Shown: positions 50,831 through 62,949 of the stretch, one piece after another
How positions within the stretch are numbered: the first letter of the stretch is position 1
Layout: every line of letters starts with the position of its first letter
Assembly: GCA_949316495.1 (NCBI GenBank)
Contig: OX439010.1
Coordinates: 5,151,001-5,215,000 of the forward strand
Length of the DNA stretch: 64,000 nt
Source of the DNA: Amphiduros pacificus
Lineage: Eukaryota; Annelida; Polychaeta; Phyllodocida; Hesionidae
Direction: 5' to 3'
Made by a program: the position numbers and the translations under genes
The notes under the pieces: model-generated
What the model was told of the DNA's origin: nothing
Database searches by the model: none
The model's input: only the letters and a program-made list of their open reading frames with translations

Positions 50831-51131
50831 ATTTGTTTGTTCGTTTATTTGTTTGTTTGGGGTTTAACATTACTTTCAACATTTTGTGATGAGACCTACT
50901 TGTAGCAGATATAGTGCTGCTTCACTGAATTGTCATGTTGCAGGTCCTTGACATGACAACCCACCCGGTCACAGATTTACAAGGACAACGGGTTAACCTT
51001 TTAGGCATGAGCCTCAGCTTATGGAAAATTGTATCATGAGTTCAATCTCGGCACGACCGGGGGTTCGAACCCATGACCTTTAGATCACCACAAAGGAACT
51101 GGTGCTAATAAGCTGGCGCTCTAACCAACTG
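50831..51131 (-). mobile_element. tRNA-derived SINE, unit C
   Basis: Orthologue of 26801-27100 at the same position before the P450, with intact B box gggttcgaacccc. Confidence 0.83.
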
Positions 51132-52633
51132 TTAAATTTCAATTAAGCTTTTACTGGGCCGACAAACACAGTTGACTGCACTGTTACTTTATCACCAGTC
51201 TAGTTGAAAACCTTGAACGTTGACCTGATATGGCCACTGTTGTAGCATTCATTCTACTAATGTATCTTTTATTTGTATTTCAGATGGAGATATTTGTATT
51301 TCAGATGGAGATATTTGTTACTTTATTTGGTGCTGCTGTTGCTATAATTGCATATCAATACTTTAAAAGAACAAAATTTCCTGATATTTCTGGGCCCCAA
51401 GGTCAGTTCCTTATTGGCAATGCCAGGCAGCTAGATCCAAAAGGCCCTCACAAGACTTTATACAGATGGGCACAGCAATATGGAGATTTGTACCATATCA
51501 ATATCTTACGTGACATCATTGTTGTCAATTCAGAAAAAGGTTTACGAGAAATGCTAATTACGAAATCAGGAGATTTTGCAGGAAGGCCAACAATCTTTTT
51601 GGCAAATGTATTCTATCCTGATTTTGGAATAATATTTGGACAATACTCTGAGCAGTGGAATCACATGAAGCGGGTATCCATGACAGGCCTGAGAATGGTA
51701 GGAGAAGGAGTGGAGAGACTCGAAGATATCACCATGGATATCATTAAGGATATGGTGAATGAGATGGAGAGTAAGGAAGGAAAGCCCTACAACTACAAAG
51801 CTGTACTACATCATGCCGTGGCCAATATCACTGCATTGCTGGTAAGCAATATGCCATCTAAGATTTAACATTGACTTGACAAATATCAGGCATATATTCA
51901 TTAATTATTCTTCACATTACAAATTTTCAAACAAAATTTGTAATTCAATGTCAAGATTGACAATATTAATGCTATTCCATAGGAAGTATTTTTCAGCAAA
52001 ACATACAAATGTAAGTTTATGTTGTGCAGTCATCATGGAAAATATTCCATCTTCATTCTGAAGATGTAAAAACGAATGGCCTTCAACAGAGATAAAAGTA
52101 TAATTTCTAAAAATATTTTCCAGTACATATCGTTTACTGTTATCAATTCAATACTAATTAGTTCAACGCAGGCATTATGAATATCATAACAACATTTTAG
52201 AATTGTCTTTCTTGTAAATGTAATATGTTTGCAGTTGAAATTGAAATATATTGGCTTTAAGATATAATTTCTTTTAAAGTTTAATCCCAATTGTTGACAG
52301 CTATTGTAAAAGTGCATTACCATTAAGTTAAATTCACATAAATATGGCCAGTATCTTTAGTTTTTCAGAAGACATATTTTGCAATCTTAGGAGGTAAGAA
52401 CGTATATTGTCAACTTCAAAAGTTCTTTCCTTTACATGTCTTACATATCTTAGTAATTTTCAAGCCTGGGACTTAAGTTTAATCTGTAATTACTGTCTGA
52501 AGTGAAATGTAACTGTTCAAAAAGAGTAGGAAATTGAGTCCCTATGACAGGCTTCATTCTGAACTGATGCAGCCAAACAGTGCTGAAAAGGTAATTATTA
52601 TCAATAGATCATTACTATTCTTATGGAAATATT

Positions 52634-52852
52634 CAACCCATATCTATCTATTTCTATATTTATCTAAATCTATATCTGTATAATCCTATATCTATCTGAT
52701 TCTATAAGTCTAATTCTATATCTATCTGATTCTATATCTTTCTGATTCTATATCTATCTGATTCTATATCTATCTGATTCTATATCTATCTGATTCTATA
52801 TCTATCTGATTCCATATCTATCTGATTCTATATCTATCTGATTCCATATCTT
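52634..52852. repeat. 16-bp array in P450 intron 1, unit C
   Basis: ctatatctatctgatt units, similar to unit B with two extra units near the end. Confidence 0.9.
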
Positions 52853-53938
52853 AGAAGCACCAATTATGCAAATCAAAGACTTCACAAAGGCAATTGATAT
52901 TAAACATCCAGGTATTGTTTTCTGATCCTATGGATTTCATGATGTGGTAATTCTAATATTTGTCCAATGCAGCATTCTTTATGTTTGCCATTATGTTTAT
53001 TATTCAAGGCAGAATCTTTTGAAGCCTGAAAGCAAAATGTTTGACAAAAGTCTCACTGTGCCAAGATCCATATAATCAAAGATATCCTCTATATGTTTAA
53101 GCCCTCTTATACTTCAAGTTTCAGATATACATATGTAAACTACATATCAGTAACCACAAGACTAAACTGGCAGCGTAAAGCATACTAAACTTTATCATCA
53201 TATTTAGCTTTGCTAGAATTCAACAGTTTACTCCTGATTAGGTATGCTATGAGTAAACTGTCATATACATCTTAAGTTTACTTCTGGTTATATATGATAA
53301 AAATAAACTTTTGTGTAATGTGTAAGTATACTCCTGTTTATCAACTTTGTGTGTAAACATGTCTATACTTTTTAAGTTTACTTCTGGTTGTGATTGACAT
53401 AAGCTAACATTCATATACAGCATATGTTTAACACTGTTTATGCACTGTCTACATATACATCTCTAAACTTAATATGTTTACCTCTGATAAGGTACAATAT
53501 TGGAAACCTTTGTATACTGCATACGTTTAGTCTCATTTATGAACTGTGAATGTAAACATTTCTATACTTTACTTATGGATATATATGATGTAATATAAAG
53601 CTACATATACTGTATGTTTACTTGCACTGTAGATAATTGAAGCATGATATGAACGTTGCCACTCCTTAAAATTTGAAATGGTGAACCAGTGGGGGATTGT
53701 TATCTGGTAATAATTAAGTGTTTCCTGCCACAAACCCCTTGTGTAAACATGAAGTTTATAACATTCTTCATGCTTTGAATATATGTATCTGGCACTCTCA
53801 ATTGTAGGGCAAACATGTGTAAGCAGGAGCTTTATTGTGTCATCTGAGCAAAACAAGGTTTCTGTTTAAATCTCTTAGATATCTCTTATTTCATGATTCT
53901 TATGATGTTTAGAAACTGATAGGACTTTTCAGATTGAA

Positions 53939-55560
53939 AAAATGTCTAAATCGCGCCTGACGTTTTTTAGACTTTTATGGTACTATATATCATTCAGATC
54001 TCTTAGATATCTCTTATTTCATGATTCTTATGATGTTACGATACTGATAGGACTTTTCAGATTGAAAAAATGTTCACTACAAGCCAAGATATTAGCAAAT
54101 CTTGGATAGTAAGTGACAAAAAGAGTATAAAATGTCTAAATCTCGCCTGACGTTTTTTACACTTTGATGGTACTATGTAACATTCAGATCTCTTAGATAT
54201 CTCTTATTTCATGATTCTTATGATGTTTAGATACTGATAGGACTTTTCAGATTGAAAAAATGTTCACTACAAGCCAAGATACTAGTAAATCTTGGATAGT
54301 AAGTGACAAAAAGAGTATAAAATGTCTAAATCGCGCCTGACGTTTTTTTCACTTTTATGGTACTATATAACATTCAGATCTCTTAGATATCTCTTATTTC
54401 ATGATTCTGATGATGTTTAGATACTGATAGGACTTTTCAGATTGAAAAATTTTTCACTACAAGCCAAGATACTAGCAAATCTTGGATAGTAAGTGACAAA
54501 AAGAGAATAAAATGTCTAAATCGCGCCTGACGTTTTTTACACTTTTATGGTACTATGTAACATTCAGATCTCTTGGATATCTCTTATTTCATGAATATTA
54601 TGATGTTTAGATACTGATAGGACTTTTCAGATTGAAAAAATGTTCACTACAAGCCAAGATATTAGTAAATCTTGGATAGTAAGTGACAAAAAGAGTATAA
54701 AATGTCTAAATCGCGCCTGACGTTTTTTACACTTTTATGGTACTATATAACATTCAGATCTCATTGATATCTCTTTTTTCATGATTCTTATGATGTTTAG
54801 ATACTGATAGGACTTTTCTGATTGAAAAAATGTTCACTACAAGCCAAGATATTTGCAAATCTTGGATAGTAAGTCACAAAAAGAGTATAAAATGTTTAAA
54901 TCGCGCCTGACGTTTTTTACACTTTTATGGTACTATATAACATTCAGATCTCTTAGATATCTCTTATTTCATGATTCTGATGATGTTTAGATACTGATAG
55001 GACTTTTCAGATTGAAAAAAGGTTCACTACAAGCCAAGATACTAGCAAATCTTGGATAGTAAGTGACAAAAAGAGAATAAAATGTCTAAATCGCGCCTGA
55101 CGTTTTTTACACTTTTATGGTACTATTTAACATTCAGATCTCATGGATATCTCTTTTTTCATGATTCTTATGATGTTTAGATACTGATAGGACTTTTCAG
55201 ATTGAAAACATGTTCACTACAAGCCAAGATATTGGCAAATCTTGGATAGTAAGTCACAAAAAGAGTATAAAATGTCTAAATCCCGCCTGACGTTTTTTAC
55301 ACTTTTATGGTACTATATAACATTCAGATCTCTTAGATATCTCTTATTTCATGATTCTGATGATGTTTAGATACTGATAGGACTTTTCAGATTGAAAAAT
55401 TTTTCACTACAAGCCAAGATACTAGCAAATCTTGGATAGTAAGTGACAAAAAGAGTATAAAATGTCTAAATCGCGCCTGGCGTTTTTTACACTTTTATGG
55501 TATTATATAACATTCAGATCTCTTAGATATCTCTTATTTCATGATTGTTATGTTGTATAG
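53939..55560. repeat. 191-bp satellite inside the CACTA-like element (about 8.5 copies)
   Basis: Each unit includes aatgtctaaatcgcgcctga, gatctcttagatatctctta, gataggacttttcagattg and aagccaagatactagcaaat. Neighbouring units alternate between two subtypes (for example gattctgatg versus gattcttatg), pointing to dimer-level amplification. Confidence 0.92.
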
Positions 55561-56620
55561 ATACTGAAAGGACTTTTTAGAGTGGAGATATATATGCACT
55601 AGAAACAAAAATATTGACAAATCTTGGAAGTGCCGTCTTTTAGCCTTGCACCACAAGTTTTAATCACCAGACCCTCTGGCCTTTAGGTCCTGGTATGGGT
55701 TTCTCATCTATGGGCCCTCGTCCCTGTTTTGAAATCTTCATATGTGAATTAGTAGCTGGCCTTTTGAAAATTGGGTCAGCAACAATTTGCCTGACCCCAC
55801 TTGATACCCCATGGAGACTGTCGCCATGACAACCAAGGTTACTCAAGTGCTCATCCCAGCCACATCCAGCAGCTATTTATATTTTGTGATGCAAGTGAGA
55901 CAGCACAGGGATGCAGTGAAATGAATTGAACTTAAATCTGATGAGATTCAAGATCATTCTTGATCATCACTATACTTGGCAAATCTGTAGTGATGATTTG
56001 AAGAAGGTTAAAGTGAGAATCCTGGACCAATTATAAAATCTTTATGATAGTGTGCTGGCTTGCTCAACAGGAGTTAATTAATTCTTAGAGTAATATAGCT
56101 TGAGGTGACAAGTTGGAGAGGTTGGAAAAATACCCCACAGAGAACAGAGAGAGCCGCTAACCACAACACAGGGATAACATCTGATCAGAGATAACTTTGT
56201 GTCCAAGCTTGGTTGCCGCCTGAGATTATCCCTGCTTAGAGATTATCCCTGCTTAAGATTAATTGTACCTTAGTGCAGTGACCTAGAAGAACTAATGAGG
56301 GGTGACAGGCTTGGTGGCGGGAAAACAGCTATTCTTCCTTTGTGTCCCAAGCTGTTAGGACATGTTTACAAAATGCTTACACAGGATGCTAACCACCATC
56401 CAGCAAGAGGCTGACACGTGTAATACAAGCCTCACTCTGTTACAGGTTTTTGCAAAGGAAAGACATTTAAACTGTTATTTTGGATATATATTTTTCCAGA
56501 CTTTATCCTAACCCAGATGCCATCTACATGGAATTTTCAGCATCATGATTTGGACAATGTTTGAACAAAGAGACATCCACTGTAATCTACCAGTATTTTC
56601 TTTCATTTCAGGGCTGCTTG
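55561..56620. other. Unique part of the CACTA-like element
   Basis: About 1 kb of less repetitive, less AT-rich sequence. On the minus strand, 55664-55846 is open and ends in a short KPIPGPKG motif like the P450 hinge; the homology is unproven. Otherwise nothing is recognised. Confidence 0.4.
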
Positions 56621-56630
56621 TTTCCAGGCA

Positions 56631-57397
56631 AGGTCAATGACCTTTTACCAAGCTACCAGGCTGGGCACCATTCATATCAGGATCCTGATAAAACACATCA
56701 CATGCAAATGAAAGAAATGTCCCTTTCATTTTTTTCTTTCAGGACTAAACAAGGTCGATGACCTTTTACCAGTTATCAATGACCTTTTCACGTACCTTTC
56801 AAGGATATATATGTACTAAAATCATTCCTGTTCTTTAAGATTTCAGGACTGTTTGTTTCCAGGAAAGGCCAATAATTGATAAAAAGGGAAGGTCAATGAC
56901 CTTCCAGGTAAGGTCAATTATTAATAAAAAGGGAAGGTCAATGACCTTTTAACAGTTTTTGTACTGTTTTTAGAAGGGAGCCAGTGACTGTTTTTAGAAG
57001 GGAGCCAGTGACAAAGTAAAGACGCATATTAAGCAAGGACAAACTCACTATTATAATACTTCAAGTGACCCTTTCATTTTTTGTTTCTTTTCAGCACAAA
57101 TTGATTACAAGCAAGGTCAATGACCTTTTACAAGTCTTTGCATGGTCTGTTCTTACAAGAGGTTTGATATGAAACCCCAGATAGTTCTAAAGTGTCAATT
57201 ACTGTTTCTTTCAGAAGAGTTTGTTAATAAGTAAGGTCAATGACCTTTTCTTATAAGGGATGGGATTAGGATGATTGTATACCATTAGGAAATATAGAAA
57301 TGAATATTTTTATACTTTTTATACATTTTAGGCAAGGGCACTGACCGTTTGTCAAGCAAAATGCCAATAGCGTTTTGTCAGACAAGGTCAATGACCT
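56631..57397. promoter_or_regulatory. Cluster of six perfect IR1 nuclear-receptor palindromes
   Basis: The 13-bp palindrome AGGTCA-A-TGACCT occurs perfectly at 56631, 56890, 56935, 57114, 57234 and 57385. A one-mismatch copy (AGGTCG-A-TGACCT) lies at 56752, with extra half-sites nearby. Inverted AGGTCA with 1-bp spacing is a known binding site for nuclear-receptor dimers such as EcR/USP or FXR/RXR. The sites sit in a poorly conserved tandem repeat (ctttcaggactgtttgtttc). Spacing is irregular (45-259 bp), so the palindrome is better kept than its surroundings. The function here is inference. Confidence 0.6.
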
Positions 57398-57764
57398 TTC
57401 ATCAGTCTGGAATATTCTAACAGAGCCTGATAGAAAATATTGTATGTCTACCAATTAGAGATAAAATAACTTAATATCCCATTCATTTTATTCACTTTCA
57501 GGAAAGCTTCTTTTCAGACAGGAACCAGTTTGTCTTAAAATCTGAAAAAGGGCCTAATATAAAAGGTCAACAAATATAACCTTCGATATGCATATTTTCA
57601 GGATAGCTGGCTTGTTTATCAGTTTTTGCTATGTTGTTTGTTAATAATAAATTTAAAATGTTATATTTGTGGTACATTTTGGGGGTAATTACATATTGTG
57701 CTGGTAAATAAACTGACATTTATAATTCAGGAAAGGTCTTTTAAAGGTAGAATAAACTTACATA

Positions 57765-58215
57765 TACAGTGGAATATAGGTCCTGTAAACATCACATAAA
57801 CTGGCATATTCTGTGGGGATAAGTCTTGTAAATGTCAAATAAACTGGCATAAACAGCGGGGGGAAAGGTCCTGTAAATATCACATAAACTAGCATATACA
57901 GTGGGAGATAGGTCCTGTATATATCATATAAACTGACATATACAGTGTGAGATAGGTCCTGTATATATCATATAAACTGACATATACAGTCGGAGAAAGG
58001 TCCTGTATATATCATATAAACTGACATATACAACAGAGGATAGGTCCTGAAAATATCATATAAACTGGAATATACAACAGAGGATAGGGTCCTTAAATAT
58101 CATATAAACAGTATAATTAAGCCCTGTATACATCACTTAAACTGACATATCCAGTGGAGGATAGCTCTTCTATATATCATGTAAACTGATATATACGTTG
58201 AAGGATAGGTCATAT
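57765..58215. repeat. ~42-bp tandem repeat near the right end of the CACTA-like element
   Basis: About ten imperfect units containing aactgacatatacagtggg and gataggtcctgtatatatca. Confidence 0.88.
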
Positions 58216-61200
58216 AACCTTACATAAACAGTGGCGTGTATGTTAGTTGGGCAATGTTCTCCATATATACTGTTCAAGTTTATGAGTGTTTATCTGTTTA
58301 AACATGTATATCAGTTGAATGTATAGCCATTAAATATCAGCTATCAGTAAAATGTTTATCGAAGTAAACGAGCTTATCCAAGCATAAACAGGAGAGTAAA
58401 TTTTAAGTAAGTTGTATATATACTGCTGTCAGTTTTTTTAAGTGTGGCACTGTATTGGTGTATTTTCCTGGTGCTTTATATTAATAAACAGTGTGCTGAT
58501 ATGAGGATATTCGCACAGTGTCTTAAAGTCAACATTCAGTGGGGCTAATTGAGTATCAATTGGTAAGAAAATAAATCCAATTTTGTAACAGCTTTAAGGC
58601 AGAGACATCAAGTTAACATATCATGTTTGATGATTTGGGCACATGCAGTTTCAATGGGTGTATTGATATCATATAGATTAGTTAACATATCACATTTCTC
58701 TCTAATAACTCTCAGGACAACAATGGATGATAGTTTGTACATAGTTTTATTGGTGACCTCAAAGACTGGAATACAAGTTTTATACTGTGAACTTGTGAAA
58801 GTGGCTGTACAAACAATTACAGGAAACATTTCGCATTTATTGCAAATATCAATTTCAATGTCCTGATGTGCATTTATTTTGCAGACATATGGATACAGAC
58901 TTTCAGATGAGGAATTAGACGAACTGGTTGTTATTGATCAAACATTCAGTGAATATTTCAGTCCAAACACATTAGAGCAATTTCTCCTCAATAAATTTCC
59001 ATTTCTCTATAACTTGCCTACGAGATTCAACAAAGAACTGCATCATGCAAAACAACGCTTTGATAAATGGTATGATACACAGCTGGAACGAAAATTAAAG
59101 CATTATCACAAGGGGTAGAATATTTCTGCAATGGATGACATAATAAAAGAACAGTTAAACCCCTAATCCTGTAAGAAAATGACCAGAGGAAATGTGAATG
59201 CAGTCAGCAGGGACCTTATAGCAGCTGGTATGAGGACACATTCTTTATCAAATGATCAAAACACTGCATTTATACATGACAAATGCCTGAAACATGAATT
59301 TTATTTCCTATTAATAACTTTTTCAGGCACTTCTACCACCTCGACAGCTCTTTATTCAATCCTTGCCCAGTTGACAAAACACCAGGACATACAGACCAAA
59401 GCCCAGATTGCAATATACAATGCAATAGGTGACAGGCAAGTCAAAATAAGGGACAGACAGTCCATGCCTTACATTGAGTCTATGATAATGGAAGTTCTTA
59501 GACTGGTCTCAATAGCTCCTATTACAGTACCACATGTTGCTGTGAGGGACACAACTCTTCTTGGTCACAAAATACCAAAGGACACCATTGTGAGTGTAGC
59601 AGTATAACCCAAAATAAATCACACAACATGGAGTAAGGCACTTCCCATCGATACATTAGATAATATTGATTGATAATTGATTGATAAATTATATTTTAAT
59701 GATCTGACAGTATTATATATATATGTCTCATTCACTGAAAAAAGAAAACAATTTTAAAATTTATAAATATCTGTATCATTCATATGAATAAAACCACTTA
59801 TATCTGCAGCTATGGGGAAATCTTTGGAATCTTCATCATGATGATAAACTGTGGGATGATCCTTGGAGCTTCAAACCTGAGCGATTCCTTGATAGCGATG
59901 GCAATGTGGTCCCTACTGATCATCCATTGAGAAAACGGTTTGTCTTGCATTCCTTTTACAAAGTAGACTTCATATTAATGGAAAGTTGAAGGAAGAGCTT
60001 TGGTGATTAATGAAAAGTGTTTCCAATAATCATTTCTATAATCATTGATGATCATTGGTGGCCCAATCCTTGCAATTATGTATAATATGATTACTTTTAG
60101 CTAGATGTGGATTTTCACAGGAACAGGAAATGTGGTACCAAGCTTTACTAGGCCTGTTCAATATATATTTATACTGAGCCCTATGCAAAGGAGAGTAAAA
60201 ATTGGGACCAAGTCTATAATTGTTAACCAATATAATGGTACTGAAGAACTAAAGGAAGAAGGGAACCTTTCTATGATATTGCTAGTGTATGTGTGTATTA
60301 GTGATTGTTAGACCCCAAAAGTAGCCACTTTCCAAATGAATGAGTATCCAATGCATTCATTGCATGATTGCTGTATGACGCATCAGGAATTTGGTCATTG
60401 AGTGTCTGACACAAAAAATAAAGCATTAAATACTTACTTTGATAATTTATGCAAACAATCATAGCAATTATGGTACTATATCCTACATACAACCCATTTA
60501 ATTAACAAATAGTCAATATGTGCAATAATGTTTTAGGTAGCATGGCAACAAAATCTTACAGGTGGTATGATGTTTTTCAAAATGATTTTAGATCTGTACT
60601 ATCAGAGACATTTCCACAACACCAAACATCAGCTTGAAATATTGGAAATTAACTAAAAAAATGCAAAACACTTTATTTGAAGTTAACTAAAAATAAAAGA
60701 TTAATAAATCACGAGGAAAGAGATAATACTTAATGTTATGTCAGCAAACCTATTCCAGCACGCATTGTACATGGCATAAGAGACATCTGGTGGATGACAA
60801 ACGTAGAAACTCAAAAAGTGCAAGAGCTTGGATGAATTGATCGGATTTAACAAAAAACAAATCAAAATTAAAATAGATAAGTGAAAATTAGTCTAAGAAT
60901 AAAAGATATATTTTATGTTAATCTTATATTAAACGAAAAAATGAATGTGAATACAGCATTTGAGACGTATGACCTAAAAGTTTGATACCCTTCGAGAGTG
61001 AAGCAAGAAATGTGTGTTAATCATGTCAATCGTATCATATCTACCATTTGAAGTATCTTGAGTTTTTTTTGGCACAATCTCTAAAACATGAGGACATTGC
61101 TTCATGTTAAGACTGTTTTTTGAGTTAGGTCGGTTTTGTGGGGAATGTTGTTAATGATGTGGGTCTTATACTGAAAATGATGTGGGTCTTATACTGAAAA

Positions 61201-61455
61201 CTACATTTTTGAATAGGGTTAACTCAGCTATATTTTGACAGGCTGTTACCATTCGGTGCTGGACGGAGGGTGTGCACTGGGGAGATCATGGCGAGGAACA
61301 GACTCTTCTTATTCATTGTCACTTTGCTACAAAGATTCACATTCCATCCAGAGGATAATTGTACCAATGTGGCATGCGACCCACGCCAGTTCGAGGTGGG
61401 CATGATCATAAGACCAACCGATTACAAAGTCAGAGCTGTGGCCAGGAAAGTGTGA

Positions 61456-62101
61456 TGATATGAGTCTACCTATATCAGCACAGAATAGTAATCTATAAAA
61501 AGATTAATACATTGTCAAACTAAAAGCCAATCTTACAACTATTTTATTCAGCTCTGATCATAATTCTTACATTACATTAATTTTTTGTTGGAAATTTGTG
61601 AACAAATGTGAACTGGACAATTTTTCCTTTCAGTTATACAGTCAAAGGTTTTAAATTATGTTCTTTTTTATTTGTTTTATTTACATACAGAGGAAGATTC
61701 TAATCTCATCACAACCAACTATAAAATATCATTTAAAACCAAATTATTATACACAAACATGTGGTGTAGGGGCAAGTATTATAGACTACATTTTCATGTC
61801 AAAATGCTGAATGAATATCACGTGAAATGGCACTTCTCAGCTCCTAAAACAAAACAGGTCATGAACTTGCAAGTGAAGTGTGTTAATCAGTCTACTTAGA
61901 TACAAAGTTTTTTAATATCTCATATAACCAGTGTCACAAATCAGGCTATAAAAATGCATGGCTTCTGAAGTCATGTCTAGGGGATAATACAAAACAAATT
62001 TACTATAAGACAAGATGGAAATCTGCATGGATATTGTTATAGAGTTTTATGAAAATTTTTATGAAGCATGGCTTCTGAATTAAGTCTGTTTGCTCCATCA
62101 C
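61456..62101. other. P450 3' flank, unit C, up to the array break
   Basis: Counterpart of 31948-32594. Identity to unit B ends abruptly after ctccatcac, with 62102 the first differing base. Confidence 0.6.
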
Positions 62102-62949
62102 CAAATGTCAGGTGGGACTGGTATGCGGGCGCGGGAGGAATGGACGCTTTTTCTTAAGGCTCCCACCTTAATGAAAATAATATACCATACAACTGCGATT
62201 ATTTAATTTCATCGCACGATCCCCAGCAAGGTTAACACACTGATAATATACACGGAACATAGGAGAAATTTGGAACCTATTATATTGTGCAAAAAGCATT
62301 TTTTTGCCGATATAAAAACAAGTCATCTCTACGCTGGATAGTATATATAAACATATATATACCGGGTACGTATTGTGTGCAGCGTGGTCGCGATCTGAAA
62401 CATAACTACAAATCATAATCAATAAATATAAACACAAAACTATCGATACCATATTACATAACGAAAATAACTTCAACCTGAAGAAATAAACAACCATCGG
62501 ATAAAATAAGCACAAAAATAAACTTTTCCTCCCGCCGCCAAAAGTGTGAGGTTCTCAAGACTGAAGTTGTATATATATACACAAAGCAACAATCATACAA
62601 CTATATATATATACATACAAGGTAAATATATTTAACCTGAACATTAGTGCTCGGTGCTAGACAAGAATAACTAGCTTGGGCCAAATTTGAGTTGAACTGT
62701 TCAGCTGACACGGCTTAACACAAACTATTTAAGTGACGGGCATTGTGACCAGTGTCACACTACGCCTCAGCTGCTACACATCACATATCCGAAGACCGGC
62801 CTAACACCGTGCATGCCTGCGTGTTTTTAAAAAAGGTGAAGCACAATACTGCATTTTATAAACTGGATTTTAATTTTTCACATAAGTTTTAAGCGAGGCA
62901 TCGTCTGAGGGAACGAGGCGTAGTAACGCTGTTCTACTCTCATCTTGCA
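62102..62949 (+). other. Non-array sequence; possible promoter and 5' leader
   Basis: Unrelated to the duplicated units. It is richer in GC at the start (ggtatgcgggcgcgggagg). It holds TATA-like runs near 62570 and 62605 (gtatatatatacac, ctatatatatatacatac). A strong splice donor gtaagt lies at 62950. It may be the start of a separate gene or the terminal region of an inserted element; the right-hand end lies outside the window. Confidence 0.4.

Larger units (their letters stand above)
53054..58520. mobile_element. CACTA-like (EnSpm) non-autonomous DNA transposon, 5.47 kb
   Basis: Begins cactgtgcc and ends gcacagtg. The flanking TCT is duplicated (53051-53053 and 58521-58523); unit B shows the empty site aaaagtcttaaag near 28990. 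CACTG termini with a 3-bp duplication are the hallmark of the CACTA superfamily. Inverted ends are short (cactgtgc, then scattered matches). No transposase is seen. Most of the interior is satellite-like: degenerate taagtttacttctgg repeats (53090-53640), a 191-bp satellite, a diverged repeat with AGGTCA palindromes, and 42-bp repeats near the right end. Confidence 0.78.
51305..61455 (+). pseudogene. Cytochrome P450 (CYP2 clan), unit C copy, two nonsense codons
   Basis: Exons correspond to unit B: 51305-51841, 58885-59227, 59327-59589, 59810-59937 and 61242-61455. Exon 1 is open and differs from B by about one residue (EKGLREM for EKGIREM). Exon 2 carries TAG at 59116-59118 (ggggtag for gggggag) and TAA at 59164-59166 (ccctaatcc for cccacatcc). 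The frame is thus lost before the I-helix. Exons 3-5 keep AAGTSTT, EVLR, VPH, PERF and [10 protein letters not shown]. Splice sites are intact. Intron 1 is swollen to ~7 kb by a CACTA-like insertion. A 23-bp tandem duplication (atgatgtgggtcttatactg) lies near 61155-61195 in intron 4. A transcript could form but would code a truncated protein. Confidence 0.88.

Noticed and set aside
62168-62515. 115-codon minus-strand hydrophobic frame
   Set aside because: It overlaps the AT-rich leader with TATA-like runs. Its Cys/Tyr/Phe richness is typical of chance frames, and nothing supports translation.
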